Below, piece after piece: positions 25,152 through 34,561 of a DNA stretch of 52,275 bases. Position 1 is the stretch's first letter; each line of letters starts with the position of its first letter. Position numbers and translations under genes: made by a program. The notes under the pieces are model-generated. The model did no database searches and was not told the origin of the DNA. It saw only the letters and a list, made by a program, of their open reading frames with translations. Source of the DNA: Microcoleus sp. bin48.metabat.b7b8b9.023 (GTDB lineage Bacteria > Cyanobacteriota > Cyanobacteriia > Cyanobacteriales > Microcoleaceae); assembly GCF_013299185.1 (NCBI RefSeq), contig NZ_JAAFKG010000054.1, forward strand, positions 1 through 52,275. The letters are read 5' to 3'.

Positions 25152-28100
25152 TTATTTGATTGGAAGTTCGATGATAAATTCAGTGCCTTTCCCCGGTTCC
25201 GAGAGGCACTGCAATTTACCTTTGTGTTTTTCAACCACAATTTGATGCGAAATTGACAAGCCCAAACCTGTGCCTTTACCTACGGGTTTTGTGGTAAAAA
25301 ATGGGTCAAATAAACGCATGATATTATCTTGGGGAATTCCCGGGCCGTTGTCTGAGATGCGAATACAAATTCTATTGTTATCAATCATTTCTGTTTTGAT
25401 GGTGATTGTTGGAAAACTTGAATTGGGGGTATTTGTGGCTGGGCTGCTGCTTTCTTCTAAAGCGTCGATTGCATTTGCCAATATATTCATAAATACCTGA
25501 TTGAGCTGTCCGGGATGGCATGGTATTTTTGGCAGTTCTCCGTATTGTTTAATTACTTCAATTCCCTGCCAGTGTGCCTTGGCTTTCAGCCTGCTGTTCA
25601 ACATTAACAAGGTACTTTCTAAACCTTCGTGAAGGTCGGCAGGCTTGAATTTAGCTTCGTCTGCCCGGGAAAAATTGCGGAGAGTTTGAATGATTTCTAC
25701 AATTCGATCGCATCCTGTGTGCATCGAATTTAGCAACTTTGGCAGGTCTTCTGCTAAAAATTCTAAGTCTATATCTTCAGCTTGTTTCTGAATTTTGGCT
25801 GGGGGATTCGGCAATTCTTCTCGATACATCTGCACGATGTCTAGCAAGTCGAGAACGTAGCCGCGGACGTGGCAGAGGTTGCCGGCGACAAAGCCAACTG
25901 GGTTGTTAATTTCGTGGGCAATTCCTGCTAGCACTTGTCCGAGGGAAGACATTTTTTCGGTTTGGACTAACTGCATTTGAGTTTGTTGCAATTCGCGCAA
26001 AGCTGCTTGCAATTCCTGGGATTTTTGTCGATCGCGATCGGCAGCAGCAGCCCGTTCTTCCTCAACTCCGATCGCCCCAGCGATAATTCCGATCAGCTTG
26101 CAGTCGGCTTCTGTGGGTGCGATCGACTCGGTGTAGATTACGCACACCACACCTACGTAATTCTCTCCCAGCCTGACTGCTTGTCCCAGATAGCTTTTGA
26201 GTTGGTAGCGGATGACAGCGGGATCGATTTCGCCGTAGATGGTGTTCTGCAAGTCAGGAATGACCACAGCCCGATCGCTGGATTGGTGGCAGACATCGGT
26301 GCAGACATGGCCTTCGGCGCGATCGACCTCTGGGTAATCGGGCGGCGCTTGCCAAGTCGCGATCGCGCGCAGCAGCCCGCCACCGACGTGGCTGTAGATG
26401 GCGCTGCTGCCGCCCAAAAGCTCGCCGGCTAAGGATGTCAGGCGCTGAATGTTGTCGGCGGCGTCGGTGGTGAATGCCAAAAAGCACTCGTTGATTTTGC
26501 TGAGGCGGTACTCTGCTTGTCTGCGCGCCGTCATGTCGCGAGAGTTGATCGCAATTCCGTTCACAGCGGGGTCTGCTAGCAAGTTGATGCCGACTCCTTC
26601 GAGAAAACACCAAGAACCGTCAGGGCGCCGGAACCGACCTTTAAGGGCGATCGGATCGCCGGGATTTGCGAGCAGTTTTTCGCCGTCGGAAATCGCCGAG
26701 GGCAGGTCATCAGGGTGAATGAAATCGAGGGCAATTTGACCGATGAGTTCCTCTGGTTCGTAGTCCAAGACTGTTTCTACAGAAGGGCTTTCGTAAACAA
26801 TGCGACCGCAGGCGTCGAGAATGGTTATGATGTCGGAACTGTTGAGAATTAGCGATCGCCACTTAGCTTCATTTTGCAGTAAAGCTGATTCGGCAAGTTT
26901 GCGATCGGTAATATCCTCTACCATTTCCAAAATAAACTGTGGCGTTTTGAGACTGCTGTGGATGACAGAGGCGCTGAGGCGTCCCCACCTGATGCTGCCG
27001 TCTGGGCGGAGGTAGCGCTTCTCGATTTGGTAAGCTTCGCGCGATCCTGAGGCCAACTCTTGGCGCAAGTGGCGATCGGACTTTGCGTCTTCCGGATGCG
27101 CCCAGTCGTCGATGCCGGCGCCGCGCAGTTGGGCTTCCGATCGCCCCAGCATAGCTTGAAATGCCGGATTAGTGGCGATCGCCACGCCTTCGAGGGTAGC
27201 CACTGTCATGCCGATCGCAGCGCGTTCAAAAATTGCCCGAAACCGCTGTTCGCTATCCCGCAAAGCTGCCTCTGCTTCTACTTCCTGAGTGATGTCCCGC
27301 CCCGCCACTGCCATGCCTTTACGCGAACCGTCGGGGTTAAACAGCGGCACTTTCCGCACTTCAAACCAATTGCTGCCGCCTGTAGGTAAGGAGACAACTT
27401 GGCGGGTGCAAGTCAGAGTACCGGCTTCCCAGGTAGTTTCCTCGGTTTCTTGCCAAGTTAGCAGGATTTCTCTGACTCTCGGATCGGCAGTAGCAGCAAG
27501 TTCGGCGGTAGTTTTGCCCTGATAGTCGGAGGTTTCCCAGCCCAAAAGTTGGAGGGCGCAGTCGTTAGCAATCAGCCAGCGCCCCTCGCTGTCTGTGAGG
27601 TTGACGGCGTCGGGTACGGCATCGATCGCGGTTTTCAGCCAATATTCTCGATCGCGCAGGGCTGCTTCAGCGCGCTTGCGATCGGCGATTTCGGCGACGG
27701 TTCCTTCGTAGTAAAGGAGTTCGCCATTTTCGCCCTCAACTTCGCGCACGTTTTCCGAGATCCAGGTAGTGCTGCCGTCCCGGCGGAGTATGCAGGACTC
27801 AAACTCTTTCAGGGAGCCTTTTTTGGTAATAGTAGCGACGAATTGGGCGCGGCGGGTGCGATCGACATAAAGGTTTGTTGCCGAACATTTTGCGATCAGT
27901 TCTGACGGAGAATCGTAGCCGTAGATGCGGGCGAGTGCCGGGTTGGCGCTGAGGTAGCGCCCGTCTGGGGCGATTTGAAATATGCCTTCGGTGGCGTTTT
28001 CAAAGATGCTGCGGTATTTTGCCTCGGCTTGTTTGAGGGCTTCTTCTGCTTGAATGCGATCGGTGATCTCAGCTTGGACGCCGATGAAGTGGGTAACGGT

Positions 28101-28496
28101 GCCGCTGCTATCGCGCACCGGTGAGATGGTGAGTTCGTTCCAGAAGGGCGTGCCGTCTTTGCGGTAGTTTTTGAGAACTACTTTGCAGTCGTGTTGTTCT
28201 CGCAGGGCTGCGCGGATGCGATCGACGGCTGCGCGATCGGTATCGGGGCCTTGCAGGAAACGGCAGTTGTGTCCGATGATTTCGCTGCGATCGTAGCCTG
28301 TAATCTTCTCGAAGGCTGGGTTGCAGTAGACGATTGGGTTATCCGGCTGTGTAGCGTCCGCGATCGCGATGCCGTTGCTGGTAGCTGCCAGCGCGCGATC
28401 GTACAGCCTCCATACTTCTTCTATTAAATTCGGTGCATTGGGGCCGGTACGATTCGGCGATAGATTGTCAAAAGGAATACTTATATCGATCTGCAT
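25152..28496 (-). CDS. LOV-domain multi-PAS sensor histidine kinase
   Basis: A 1114-residue soluble kinase predicted to sense blue light. The first domain (about 27-150) is a LOV domain with the flavin-adduct motif GHNCRFLQG; Cys78 is the expected photoactive cysteine. Four more PAS/PAC units follow (about 152-660), then a GAF domain (about 670-820), a coiled linker and a histidine kinase with His861 in GIAHEINNPVG. N, G1, F and G2 boxes follow (SDNGPGIP, FDPFFTTKPVGKGTGLGLSI). There is no membrane span. ATG 28496. No response regulator is adjacent; the nearest is at 20.4 kb. The output is unknown. Confidence 0.94.
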   Translation of the reverse strand: MQIDISIPFDNLSPNRTGPNAPNLIEEVWRLYDRALAATSNGIAIADATQPDNPIVYCNPAFEKITGYDRSEIIGHNCRFLQGPDTDRAAVDRIRAALREQHDCKVVLKNYRKDGTPFWNELTISPVRDSSGTVTHFIGVQAEITDRIQAEEALKQAEAKYRSIFENATEGIFQIAPDGRYLSANPALARIYGYDSPSELIAKCSATNLYVDRTRRAQFVATITKKGSLKEFESCILRRDGSTTWISENVREVEGENGELLYYEGTVAEIADRKRAEAALRDREYWLKTAIDAVPDAVNLTDSEGRWLIANDCALQLLGWETSDYQGKTTAELAATADPRVREILLTWQETEETTWEAGTLTCTRQVVSLPTGGSNWFEVRKVPLFNPDGSRKGMAVAGRDITQEVEAEAALRDSEQRFRAIFERAAIGMTVATLEGVAIATNPAFQAMLGRSEAQLRGAGIDDWAHPEDAKSDRHLRQELASGSREAYQIEKRYLRPDGSIRWGRLSASVIHSSLKTPQFILEMVEDITDRKLAESALLQNEAKWRSLILNSSDIITILDACGRIVYESPSVETVLDYEPEELIGQIALDFIHPDDLPSAISDGEKLLANPGDPIALKGRFRRPDGSWCFLEGVGINLLADPAVNGIAINSRDMTARRQAEYRLSKINECFLAFTTDAADNIQRLTSLAGELLGGSSAIYSHVGGGLLRAIATWQAPPDYPEVDRAEGHVCTDVCHQSSDRAVVIPDLQNTIYGEIDPAVIRYQLKSYLGQAVRLGENYVGVVCVIYTESIAPTEADCKLIGIIAGAIGVEEERAAAADRDRQKSQELQAALRELQQTQMQLVQTEKMSSLGQVLAGIAHEINNPVGFVAGNLCHVRGYVLDLLDIVQMYREELPNPPAKIQKQAEDIDLEFLAEDLPKLLNSMHTGCDRIVEIIQTLRNFSRADEAKFKPADLHEGLESTLLMLNSRLKAKAHWQGIEVIKQYGELPKIPCHPGQLNQVFMNILANAIDALEESSSPATNTPNSSFPTITIKTEMIDNNRICIRISDNGPGIPQDNIMRLFDPFFTTKPVGKGTGLGLSISHQIVVEKHKGKLQCLSEPGKGTEFIIELPIK

Positions 28497-28577
28497 AAGT
28501 TTTTATAGATTGAGTTTATTATCGATCGCGATCGGCAGCATACCCTGCAATTTTAACAAAAATTTCCTATTTTCTTA

Positions 28578-28688
28578 TATAGCCTTTCTCAAAAAGATGA
28601 GGTATGACTGACAGCTTACATAACCGCTTAAATGTATAGGGTTCTCTTCCCAACAACGTCCGCGAATATGAGAGCTAGATCCGCTATA
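28578..28688. repeat. MITE-like repeat, GATGAGGTACGTTG family, copy 5 (degenerate)
   Basis: The left part TATAGCCTTTCTCAAAAAG with ATGAGGTATGACTGACAG is well kept. The right half is eroded (CCCAACAACGTCCG, AGATCCGCTATA). It sits in the 28497-29108 spacer; the rest of that spacer shows no gene. Confidence 0.65.
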
Positions 28689-29108
28689 TGTCGAAGTTAC
28701 AAAGTCATTCTCCAAAATTTGTGCATTAAATTATACCAACAATAAATCAGTGTGCCGGGTTTTTCTTGCCTTCTACCTTGTACTTTTTGCATTCAAAAGA
28801 CTCTTACCCGTTAACTTATAATAGTTGTTGTCGCGCCTTCTCTATCTCTGGTATAGTTTATACCATTTGAGATTTTAGACTTTAGATTGGGACTTGCTGA
28901 TGAATCTCGCAGTTGGGAGTTTACCTACAGTTGCATTCATTTTTAAAACTAATATTAATTAACAGCGTTTAGTCGGCTTACTGCTGCCGGCAATAAAGTT
29001 TTACCTCTAGATCCAAAATAGAGACTCCGGCTCTAGTGAAATATTTTTAATTAAATCTTTTTTAGTTGTTAAACGATCCAAACTATTCTGAAAAAAACCG
29101 AGTCAAGA

Positions 29109-29768
29109 TTAATTTTGAACGATCGCAGCCAGTTCCGAAATATCATCGATCGCAAAAGTCGGTGCTAGGGCCAGACACTCAGCGCGAGATCCGTAGCCGT
29201 AAGCCGCCCAACAAGAATCTATACCGGCATTTTTAGCAAACAGCAAATCAACCGCTGTATCGCCAACCATTAACATTTGACTGTTATCCAAATCCGGGAA
29301 CAGCGGTTTAATTATCGAGTGGAAAACACTCGGATTTGGCTTTTGAATAATTTGTCCGTCATCACCTAAAATTAAATCAAAAAAACCGTTAATTCTCAAC
29401 TTTTCCAGGAACAAATTAACAAAATTAACGTGTTTGTTGCTGAAAACTCCCAGACTCAATTCTGACTTACTTGCTACCTGCAATACTTGCTTTGTCCCGG
29501 GAAATAAATCGAGCTGCTTTTCACCTTCCGTCCGATAAAAAGAGCGGTAAGTTTCAACCCATTCCGGAATTGCGCTTTCCTCGATCGCCGGATGGAGGAT
29601 TTTGAAAGTATTTGGTAAATTAATGCCGATCGTCGCTTGAATTATTTCTGCCTCAGGCGGTATGTTACCAAAACTTTCAAAAGTTTTAGTAATGCAAGAT
29701 ATAATGGCTCTATGAGTAATTGCCAAAGTGCCGTCGAAGTCGAAAATAATTAACTTGTACTGACTCAT
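29109..29768 (-). CDS. HAD family hydrolase (phosphoglycolate phosphatase-like)
   Basis: A 219-residue HAD subfamily IA phosphatase. Motif I is IIFDFDGTLA (Asp nucleophile), motif II is GVFSNKH, the Lys is in GQIIQKPNPSVF and motif IV is MLMVGDTAVDLLFAKNAG. The small helical cap between motifs I and II fits phosphoglycolate phosphatase or related enzymes, but the substrate cannot be fixed. ATG 29768 is used; the codon two positions earlier is TTG. Monocistronic; the 29775-30101 spacer shows no gene. Confidence 0.85.
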   Translation of the reverse strand: MSQYKLIIFDFDGTLAITHRAIISCITKTFESFGNIPPEAEIIQATIGINLPNTFKILHPAIEESAIPEWVETYRSFYRTEGEKQLDLFPGTKQVLQVASKSELSLGVFSNKHVNFVNLFLEKLRINGFFDLILGDDGQIIQKPNPSVFHSIIKPLFPDLDNSQMLMVGDTAVDLLFAKNAGIDSCWAAYGYGSRAECLALAPTFAIDDISELAAIVQN

Positions 29769-30101
29769 ATTCAAAATTCCCTAGATAGCAACATGAGGCT
29801 GAAAACGATGATACAATAGAATTGTCAATCTATAAATAACAATAAACGGGTTGCATCGGGAGTTTGGGAAATATATCGCTCCGGGGCGAAGCATGACCGC
29901 AGTGAATATGAGATTATAACTAATAACTTATATGCGGTCATGCTTCTTCAGGCTTCAAAGTTGAGATGCACCCAATAAACCAGTATACTATTACTCAATT
30001 AAGTAATGTGTGCTGGCAATTACATTTTTCCCAATTACCGATTACCAATCCTGCCGAATTTAAGTGAATGCCGATAATCTTTCAACATTCAAGAGGTCAA
30101 T

Positions 30102-30854
30102 ATGAGTGTCACCGAAAAAACCGAACTTCTAGTAACAGATTTTACAGAATTTCCCGACCACACTCAATTACCCGACTCCGACGGTACTTTTGTGAAAAAC
30201 TTTCAAGAACTTCCTCAAAGCATCCTGCTAACAACATCTGTTCGACCCATTTTAGACCAAATTCATCCCGACGGACAATACTGCATCGGTCAAGATTCAG
30301 GTATTTATTGGCGAGTAGCGCAACCCCCAGAACCGCCCGAAAAAGGAGCCGAAGCACCAGATTGGTTTTACGTCCCCGACGTGCCGCCAACTCTCGACGG
30401 AAATATGCGGCGTTCCTATGTGATGTGGAAAGAATTAATACCGCCGTTAATTATACTAGAATTTGTTTCTGGAGATGGAAGCGAAGAAAGAGATAAGACT
30501 CCCAGAAAGGGGAAGTTCTGGATTTACGAGCGGATTATTAGACCTGCTTTTTACGCGATTTATGAAGTTAAAAAAGCCCAAGTTGAAGTCTATCATTTAG
30601 TCGAAGACCGCTTCGAGTTAGCCGCACCAAATAATCGCGGACATTACCCGATCGCACAAATAGGAGTAGAATTAGGCATTTGGCAAGGAGTTTATCAGGG
30701 CGTAGAACTGCCTTGGCTGCGCTGGTGGGATGACTTGGGGACTTTGCTGTTGGCGGCGGAGGAACAGGCAGAAAAAGAACGACAAAGGCGCATAGAAGCT
30801 GAGTTGCGAATTCAAGCTTTGGAAGCGCGTTTGCGAGAGTTAGAAGGCAGATAA
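30102..30854 (+). CDS. Uma2 family protein with C-terminal coiled coil
   Basis: A 250-residue Uma2/DUF820 protein of the long type. WFYVPDVPP (about 87-95) and PPLIILEFVSGDGSEERDK (about 114-132) are the family landmarks carrying the acidic residues and lysine. It ends in a highly charged coiled coil (EEQAEKERQRRIEAELRIQA). A good AGAGG ribosome site precedes ATG 30102. It shares the family with the gene at 5526-6158 but is only distantly similar. Confidence 0.88.
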   Translation: MSVTEKTELLVTDFTEFPDHTQLPDSDGTFVKNFQELPQSILLTTSVRPILDQIHPDGQYCIGQDSGIYWRVAQPPEPPEKGAEAPDWFYVPDVPPTLDGNMRRSYVMWKELIPPLIILEFVSGDGSEERDKTPRKGKFWIYERIIRPAFYAIYEVKKAQVEVYHLVEDRFELAAPNNRGHYPIAQIGVELGIWQGVYQGVELPWLRWWDDLGTLLLAAEEQAEKERQRRIEAELRIQALEARLRELEGR

Positions 30855-30856
30855 TC

Positions 30857-30886
30857 AGTTGACAGTTGACAGTTGACAGTTGACAG
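30857..30886 (+). repeat. STRR heptanucleotide run
   Basis: Four TTGACAG units follow the Uma2 stop codon. No structured-repeat body is attached here; instead a different hairpin element follows directly. Confidence 0.9.
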
Positions 30887-30887
30887 C

Positions 30888-31016
30888 TATAGCAGTCCTA
30901 AATCATTTGCATAATTTTTGTAGGGTTCTTAAAGACCCTGGTTCCCCGGATAGATAAGGGGTAGGCACGGGGGCACTACCCCTACAAATCTTCATCAATC
31001 ATTTAGGATTGCTATA
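30888..31016. repeat. 129-bp hairpin element (TATAGCAGTCCTAAATC ends)
   Basis: TATAGCAGTCCTAAATCATT at the left pairs with CAATCATTTAGGATTGCTAT(A) at the right. Inside, TTGTAGGG pairs with CCCTACAA. It is MITE-like. The remaining spacer to 31354 holds a second palindromic repeat and no gene. Confidence 0.75.
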
Positions 31017-31061
31017 TGGCAATTCTAAATCATTTCCAATCTTCGGGTGTGAAATTAACTC

Positions 31062-31128
31062 CGGTTTGCAGTCAGGACTTCAGTCCTTAAGAGCAGAGCA
31101 TCAAGGACTAAAGTCCTTACTACAAACA
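31062..31128. repeat. GTAGTAAGGACT palindromic repeat
   Basis: GGTTTGCAGTCAGGACTTCA at the left and AAGGACTAAAGTCCTTACTA with CAAAC at the right, around an unrelated loop. It lies about 230 bp upstream of lysC. Confidence 0.85.
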
Positions 31129-31354
31129 TTTTTTGTTTGCTTGATTTCAAGCACCGATCGCAATTGCTAGAATCAAGAGGGCGGGTTTATTAAATTATTT
31201 TTTTTGATTCGTAAATGGCTGTAAAACTAGCCCCTACGCACATATTTTTTGTGGTTCAGCTAATTTCTAGTATGGAAAATTTAAAAATAATCGCTTGTAA
31301 TCCAGAAGCTGCTTGTATTATTTGATAAGTATTTTGTAGCTTTGTGTAAGTCCT

Positions 31355-33163
31355 ATGGCACTAATTGTTCAAAAATTTGGCGGATCGTCGGTTGGTACAG
31401 TCGATCGCATTTTAGAAGTAGCCCGACGAGTTGTCAAAACAGTACAGCTTGGAAACTCCCTCGTCGTCGTACTTTCGGCAATGGGGAAAACGACTGACGG
31501 TTTAGTGAAACTCGCTAAGGAAATTTCCCCAAATCCCAACAAACGGGAAATGGATATGTTGCTTTCCACTGGGGAACAAGTATCGATCGCACTTTTGAGT
31601 ATGGCATTGCAGGAAATGGGACAGCCCGCCATTTCCCTCACCGGCGCCCAAGTCGGCATCGTCACCGAAGCCGCCCACACCCGCGCCCGGATTTTGCGAA
31701 TCGATCCGGCGCGCATGGAAACCCAGTTAAATAGCGGAAAAGTCGTCGTCGTTGCCGGTTTTCAAGGCATCGCCGACGCCGGAGAATTGGAAATCACCAC
31801 CTTGGGGCGCGGCGGTTCGGATACCACAGCAGTAGCCCTCGCCGCAGCCTTGCGCGCCGACAAATGCGAAATTTATACCGACGTGCCCGGAATTCTGACT
31901 ACAGATCCGCGCTTGGTAGCCGACGCGCAATTGATGGATGAGATCACCTGCGACGAAATGCTGGAATTGGCGAGTTTGGGTGCAAAAGTCTTGCATCCGC
32001 GCGCCGTCGAGATTGCCAAAAATTACGGCGTCCCCCTGGTAGTGCTTTCTAGCTGGAGTGACGCCCCCGGTACCCGCGTGGTGTCGCCTCCCCCCCAACC
32101 GCGTCCTTTGGAGGGCTTAGAGCTCGCAAAAGCAGTCGATGCGGTGGAATTTGACTTGGATCAGGCGGGCGTATCGCTGTTGCGTTTGCCCGATCGCCCG
32201 GGAGTAGCAGCGCGGTTGTTCGGTGCGATCGCGCAACAAAGTCTCGATGTAGACTTAATTATCCAATCAATTCACGAAGGAAATACGAACGATATCGCCT
32301 TTACAGTCAGGCGAAATTCCCTGAATCAAGCTGTCGCGGTTGCAGATGCAATCGTCCCCGCCTTGGGTAAGAATTCTCGCCCAGAATTGGGGGAACCCGA
32401 AGTAAAAGCAGAGGAACGACCCATAGCTAAAGTTAGCATTGCCGGTGCCGGAATGATCGGGAGGCCGAGGGTAGCAGCCGAGATGTTTAAGACTTTAGCG
32501 GATGCGGGAATTAACATTCAGATGATTTCCACTTCCGAAGTGAAGGTTAGTTGTACGATCGATGCTGCGGAGTGCGATCGGGCAGTTGCCGAACTCTGCA
32601 AAGCATTTGATGTCGCCAACTCGCCGATCGGGCTGCATTCCTCATCGAACAAACCGCCCGCAGTGCGCGCCGTAGCGTTAGATCTCAATCAAGCGCGTCT
32701 GGCAATTCGCCAATTGCCCGATCGGCCCGGAGTAGCAGCAAAACTGTTCGGACTGTTAGCAGAAGAAAACATCAGCGTAGATACAATCATTCAATCGCAA
32801 CGCTGCCACAATATCGACGGCATCCTAACACGCGACATAGCATTTACCGTAGCACAAATAGATGCCGCCGCAGCTAAAGAAGTCCTAGAAAAATCAGCAG
32901 TTGAATTCGGCTGGGGCGAAGTAGCAGTCGATACAGAAATCGCTAAAGTTAGCGTAGTAGGTTCCGCCATGGTACTGCATCCGGGAGTAGCGGCGAAGAT
33001 GTTTGAAGCGCTTTCCGAGCACAACATCAACATTCAAATGATTGCCACTTCTGAGATTAAGATTAGCTGCGTTGTGGATGAAGCCCAAGGTGTCACAGCT
33101 TTGAAAGCAATTCACGCCGCGTTTGAACTTGCCGGCACAGAAAAAATCCAAATTCCCGCCTAA
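31355..33163 (+). CDS. lysC: Aspartate kinase
   Basis: A 602-residue enzyme that phosphorylates aspartate, the first step toward lysine, threonine and methionine. The kinase domain (about 1-240) starts with [11 protein letters not shown] and includes [23 protein letters not shown] sequence ([20 protein letters not shown]). The regulatory part holds two similar ACT pairs, visible as repeated LPDRPGVAA(R/K)LFG and INIQMI(S/A)TSE(V/I)K blocks at about 280-420 and 460-590. The duplicated regulatory half is typical of cyanobacterial LysC and explains the length (about 600 rather than 410). It is controlled allosterically by end-product amino acids (family knowledge). ATG 31355. Confidence 0.95.
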   Translation: MALIVQKFGGSSVGTVDRILEVARRVVKTVQLGNSLVVVLSAMGKTTDGLVKLAKEISPNPNKREMDMLLSTGEQVSIALLSMALQEMGQPAISLTGAQVGIVTEAAHTRARILRIDPARMETQLNSGKVVVVAGFQGIADAGELEITTLGRGGSDTTAVALAAALRADKCEIYTDVPGILTTDPRLVADAQLMDEITCDEMLELASLGAKVLHPRAVEIAKNYGVPLVVLSSWSDAPGTRVVSPPPQPRPLEGLELAKAVDAVEFDLDQAGVSLLRLPDRPGVAARLFGAIAQQSLDVDLIIQSIHEGNTNDIAFTVRRNSLNQAVAVADAIVPALGKNSRPELGEPEVKAEERPIAKVSIAGAGMIGRPRVAAEMFKTLADAGINIQMISTSEVKVSCTIDAAECDRAVAELCKAFDVANSPIGLHSSSNKPPAVRAVALDLNQARLAIRQLPDRPGVAAKLFGLLAEENISVDTIIQSQRCHNIDGILTRDIAFTVAQIDAAAAKEVLEKSAVEFGWGEVAVDTEIAKVSVVGSAMVLHPGVAAKMFEALSEHNINIQMIATSEIKISCVVDEAQGVTALKAIHAAFELAGTEKIQIPA

Positions 33164-33167
33164 TAAA

Positions 33168-33219
33168 GGTTCGTAGTAAGGACTTTAGTCCTTTCTTACA
33201 GGTTTGTAGTAAGGACTTC
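33168..33219. repeat. Two direct GTAGTAAGGACT arms after lysC
   Basis: GGTTCGTAGTAAGGACTTTA and GGTTTGTAGTAAGGACTTCA follow each other in the same orientation. A worn inverted arm (AAGTTCTTACTGCAAA) is at about 33248-33263. It is a smaller parallel of the nine-copy array at 2731. Confidence 0.75.
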
Positions 33220-33325
33220 AGTCCTACTTTTTTATGAACTAGCGACAAAAGTTCTTACTGCAAATGCCCAAGCATTAAACTGTGTTAGGATCGAATTGGC
33301 GATCGACTAAAAGGAATTTAATCTT

Positions 33326-33745
33326 ATGACAGTAGCTAACGAACAGATTACTGATAGCACTAGCAACTACAGCCGCTCAGGATTGAGTATCACCCTCAAA
33401 CGTCTTGGAGAACTTTATGAAGGCGAAGATGATGAGGATGAATACGGCATTTTAAAACCCAGCGATTTTGCTTTCAAAACAGCACTTAATTTAGTTGTAG
33501 AAGCACATTCTGTTATGGGAAGCAGTTTCCCAAAAGCCTCAGCTTGTACCGATCATCAAGGTGGTGTTAGCCTGACTTGGACAAGTGTACATCCGGCTTG
33601 TAAAGTTCGCTTGTTTTGTCCGTTTATTGACGATGACGAGCAACCTATTCGCATTTATCATCGCAAAAATGATGAACACGGTTCAGAGAAGGTAATTTCA
33701 GCAACAACATTAGTCGATCGGCTACAGTGGTTTAATCAAGCATGA
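33326..33745 (+). CDS. Hypothetical acidic protein, module gene A1
   Basis: A 139-residue acidic protein, first gene of a coupled module. Landmarks shared with its paralogue at 34151 are MTVANEQIT at the start, DEYGILKPSDFAFKTAL (about 38-54), FPKAS, a SLTWTS strand, and the ends (S)ATTLVDRLQWFNQ against SAATLTHWLEWFNK. There is no signal or membrane segment. I recall similar small proteins paired with a B-like partner in other cyanobacteria, without known function. AAGGAA precedes ATG 33326. Its TGA overlaps the next ATG (ATGA at 33742-33745), indicating translational coupling. Confidence 0.7.
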   Translation: MTVANEQITDSTSNYSRSGLSITLKRLGELYEGEDDEDEYGILKPSDFAFKTALNLVVEAHSVMGSSFPKASACTDHQGGVSLTWTSVHPACKVRLFCPFIDDDEQPIRIYHRKNDEHGSEKVISATTLVDRLQWFNQA

Positions 33746-34154
33746 ACGAACAAAGTTTTAGCGATCGGTCAGACTTTGAACCACTACCTAATAGCGCTAT
33801 TGTCTACCGGGCATTACTTCGCAAACCGTGGATAAATGAGGATACTGGACTGGTTCAATCTGAAGCTTACTACTTACGTAAAAATAAAAATGAACAAGGT
33901 ATTTCTGTAAACATTGCTAGTGCTTGTTCTCCCGAACAATGTGCTGCAAGATTCAAAAAATGCTATGGAGTTGCTCGCCTTGAGGTGGGGGTATTCGCGA
34001 GTTAGGTTTAGATGTAATTCCTGACTCTATGTCTCACGCTGAGATTGCAGGTCTACCTTACGAAGAAGATGACCCTAAGATGGCTGATTTGCTGGCTGAC
34101 TTGTTAGCACAGCAATCTCAAATTGTATGGAAACCAAGGGATTTAGATTTATGA
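33742..34154 (+). pseudogene. Module gene B, frameshifted
   Basis: The open frame gives 87 residues (33742-34005). Homologues as I recall them continue with a GLDV...LPY-type C-terminal region. Adding one G in the GGGGG run near 33988-33992 restores 137 residues ending KPRDLDL, including GLDVIPDSMSHAEIAGLPYE and DDPKMADLLADLLAQQSQIV. The restored frame ends with a TGA that overlaps the ATG of the next gene (ATGA at 34151-34154), just as A1 overlaps B. That strongly supports a single-base deletion (or a sequencing error) in a real gene. The N-terminal part has NSAIVYRALLRKPWINEDTG and CSPEQCAARFKKCYGVA. The function is unknown. Confidence 0.75.
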
Positions 34155-34561
34155 CTGTAGCGAACGAACAGATTACTAATAGCACTAGCAATAGCGGTTT
34201 ATCAAATTTTCGCATCACTATCGAACGTCTGATCGAACTTTTAGATTTAGAAGAAGAGGATGAGTATGGAATTTTAAGGCCGACCGAGTATGCTTTCAGG
34301 ACAGCGATGAAATTGGTTGTTGAGGCTTATGATAGCATGGGTGATAATTTCCCTAAAGCATCCATTGCTACAGATGACCGAGGTAGTATTAGACTTGCTT
34401 GGACAAGCTTAGAACTAGACCGTACAATCTGCTTATTCTGCCCGCATAATGGTAGTGAGAGAGCTTATATTTATTATCATAAGAGTGAGGAATATGGATC
34501 GGAAGATATTACTTCAGCAGCAACCTTAACCCACTGGCTAGAGTGGTTTAACAAGGTATGA
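34151..34561 (+). CDS. Hypothetical acidic protein, module gene A2 (paralogue of A1)
   Basis: A 136-residue paralogue of the 33326 gene; about half the residues appear identical by eye, including MTVANEQIT, DEYGIL(K/R)P, LVVEA, FPKAS and EYGSED/EHGSEK. ATG 34151 is chosen because it reproduces the A1 start and the ATGA coupling to gene B; the 34127 start would only read through the end of B. The gene's TGA again forms ATGA (34558-34561) with a following start. That start leads only into a 19-residue remnant. Confidence 0.72.
   Translation: MTVANEQITNSTSNSGLSNFRITIERLIELLDLEEEDEYGILRPTEYAFRTAMKLVVEAYDSMGDNFPKASIATDDRGSIRLAWTSLELDRTICLFCPHNGSERAYIYYHKSEEYGSEDITSAATLTHWLEWFNKV

Noticed and set aside
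26254..26613. Arginine-rich open frame antisense/out of frame within the LOV kinase gene
   Set aside because: It is a shadow of the GC-rich kinase coding sequence with no independent ribosome site or family match.
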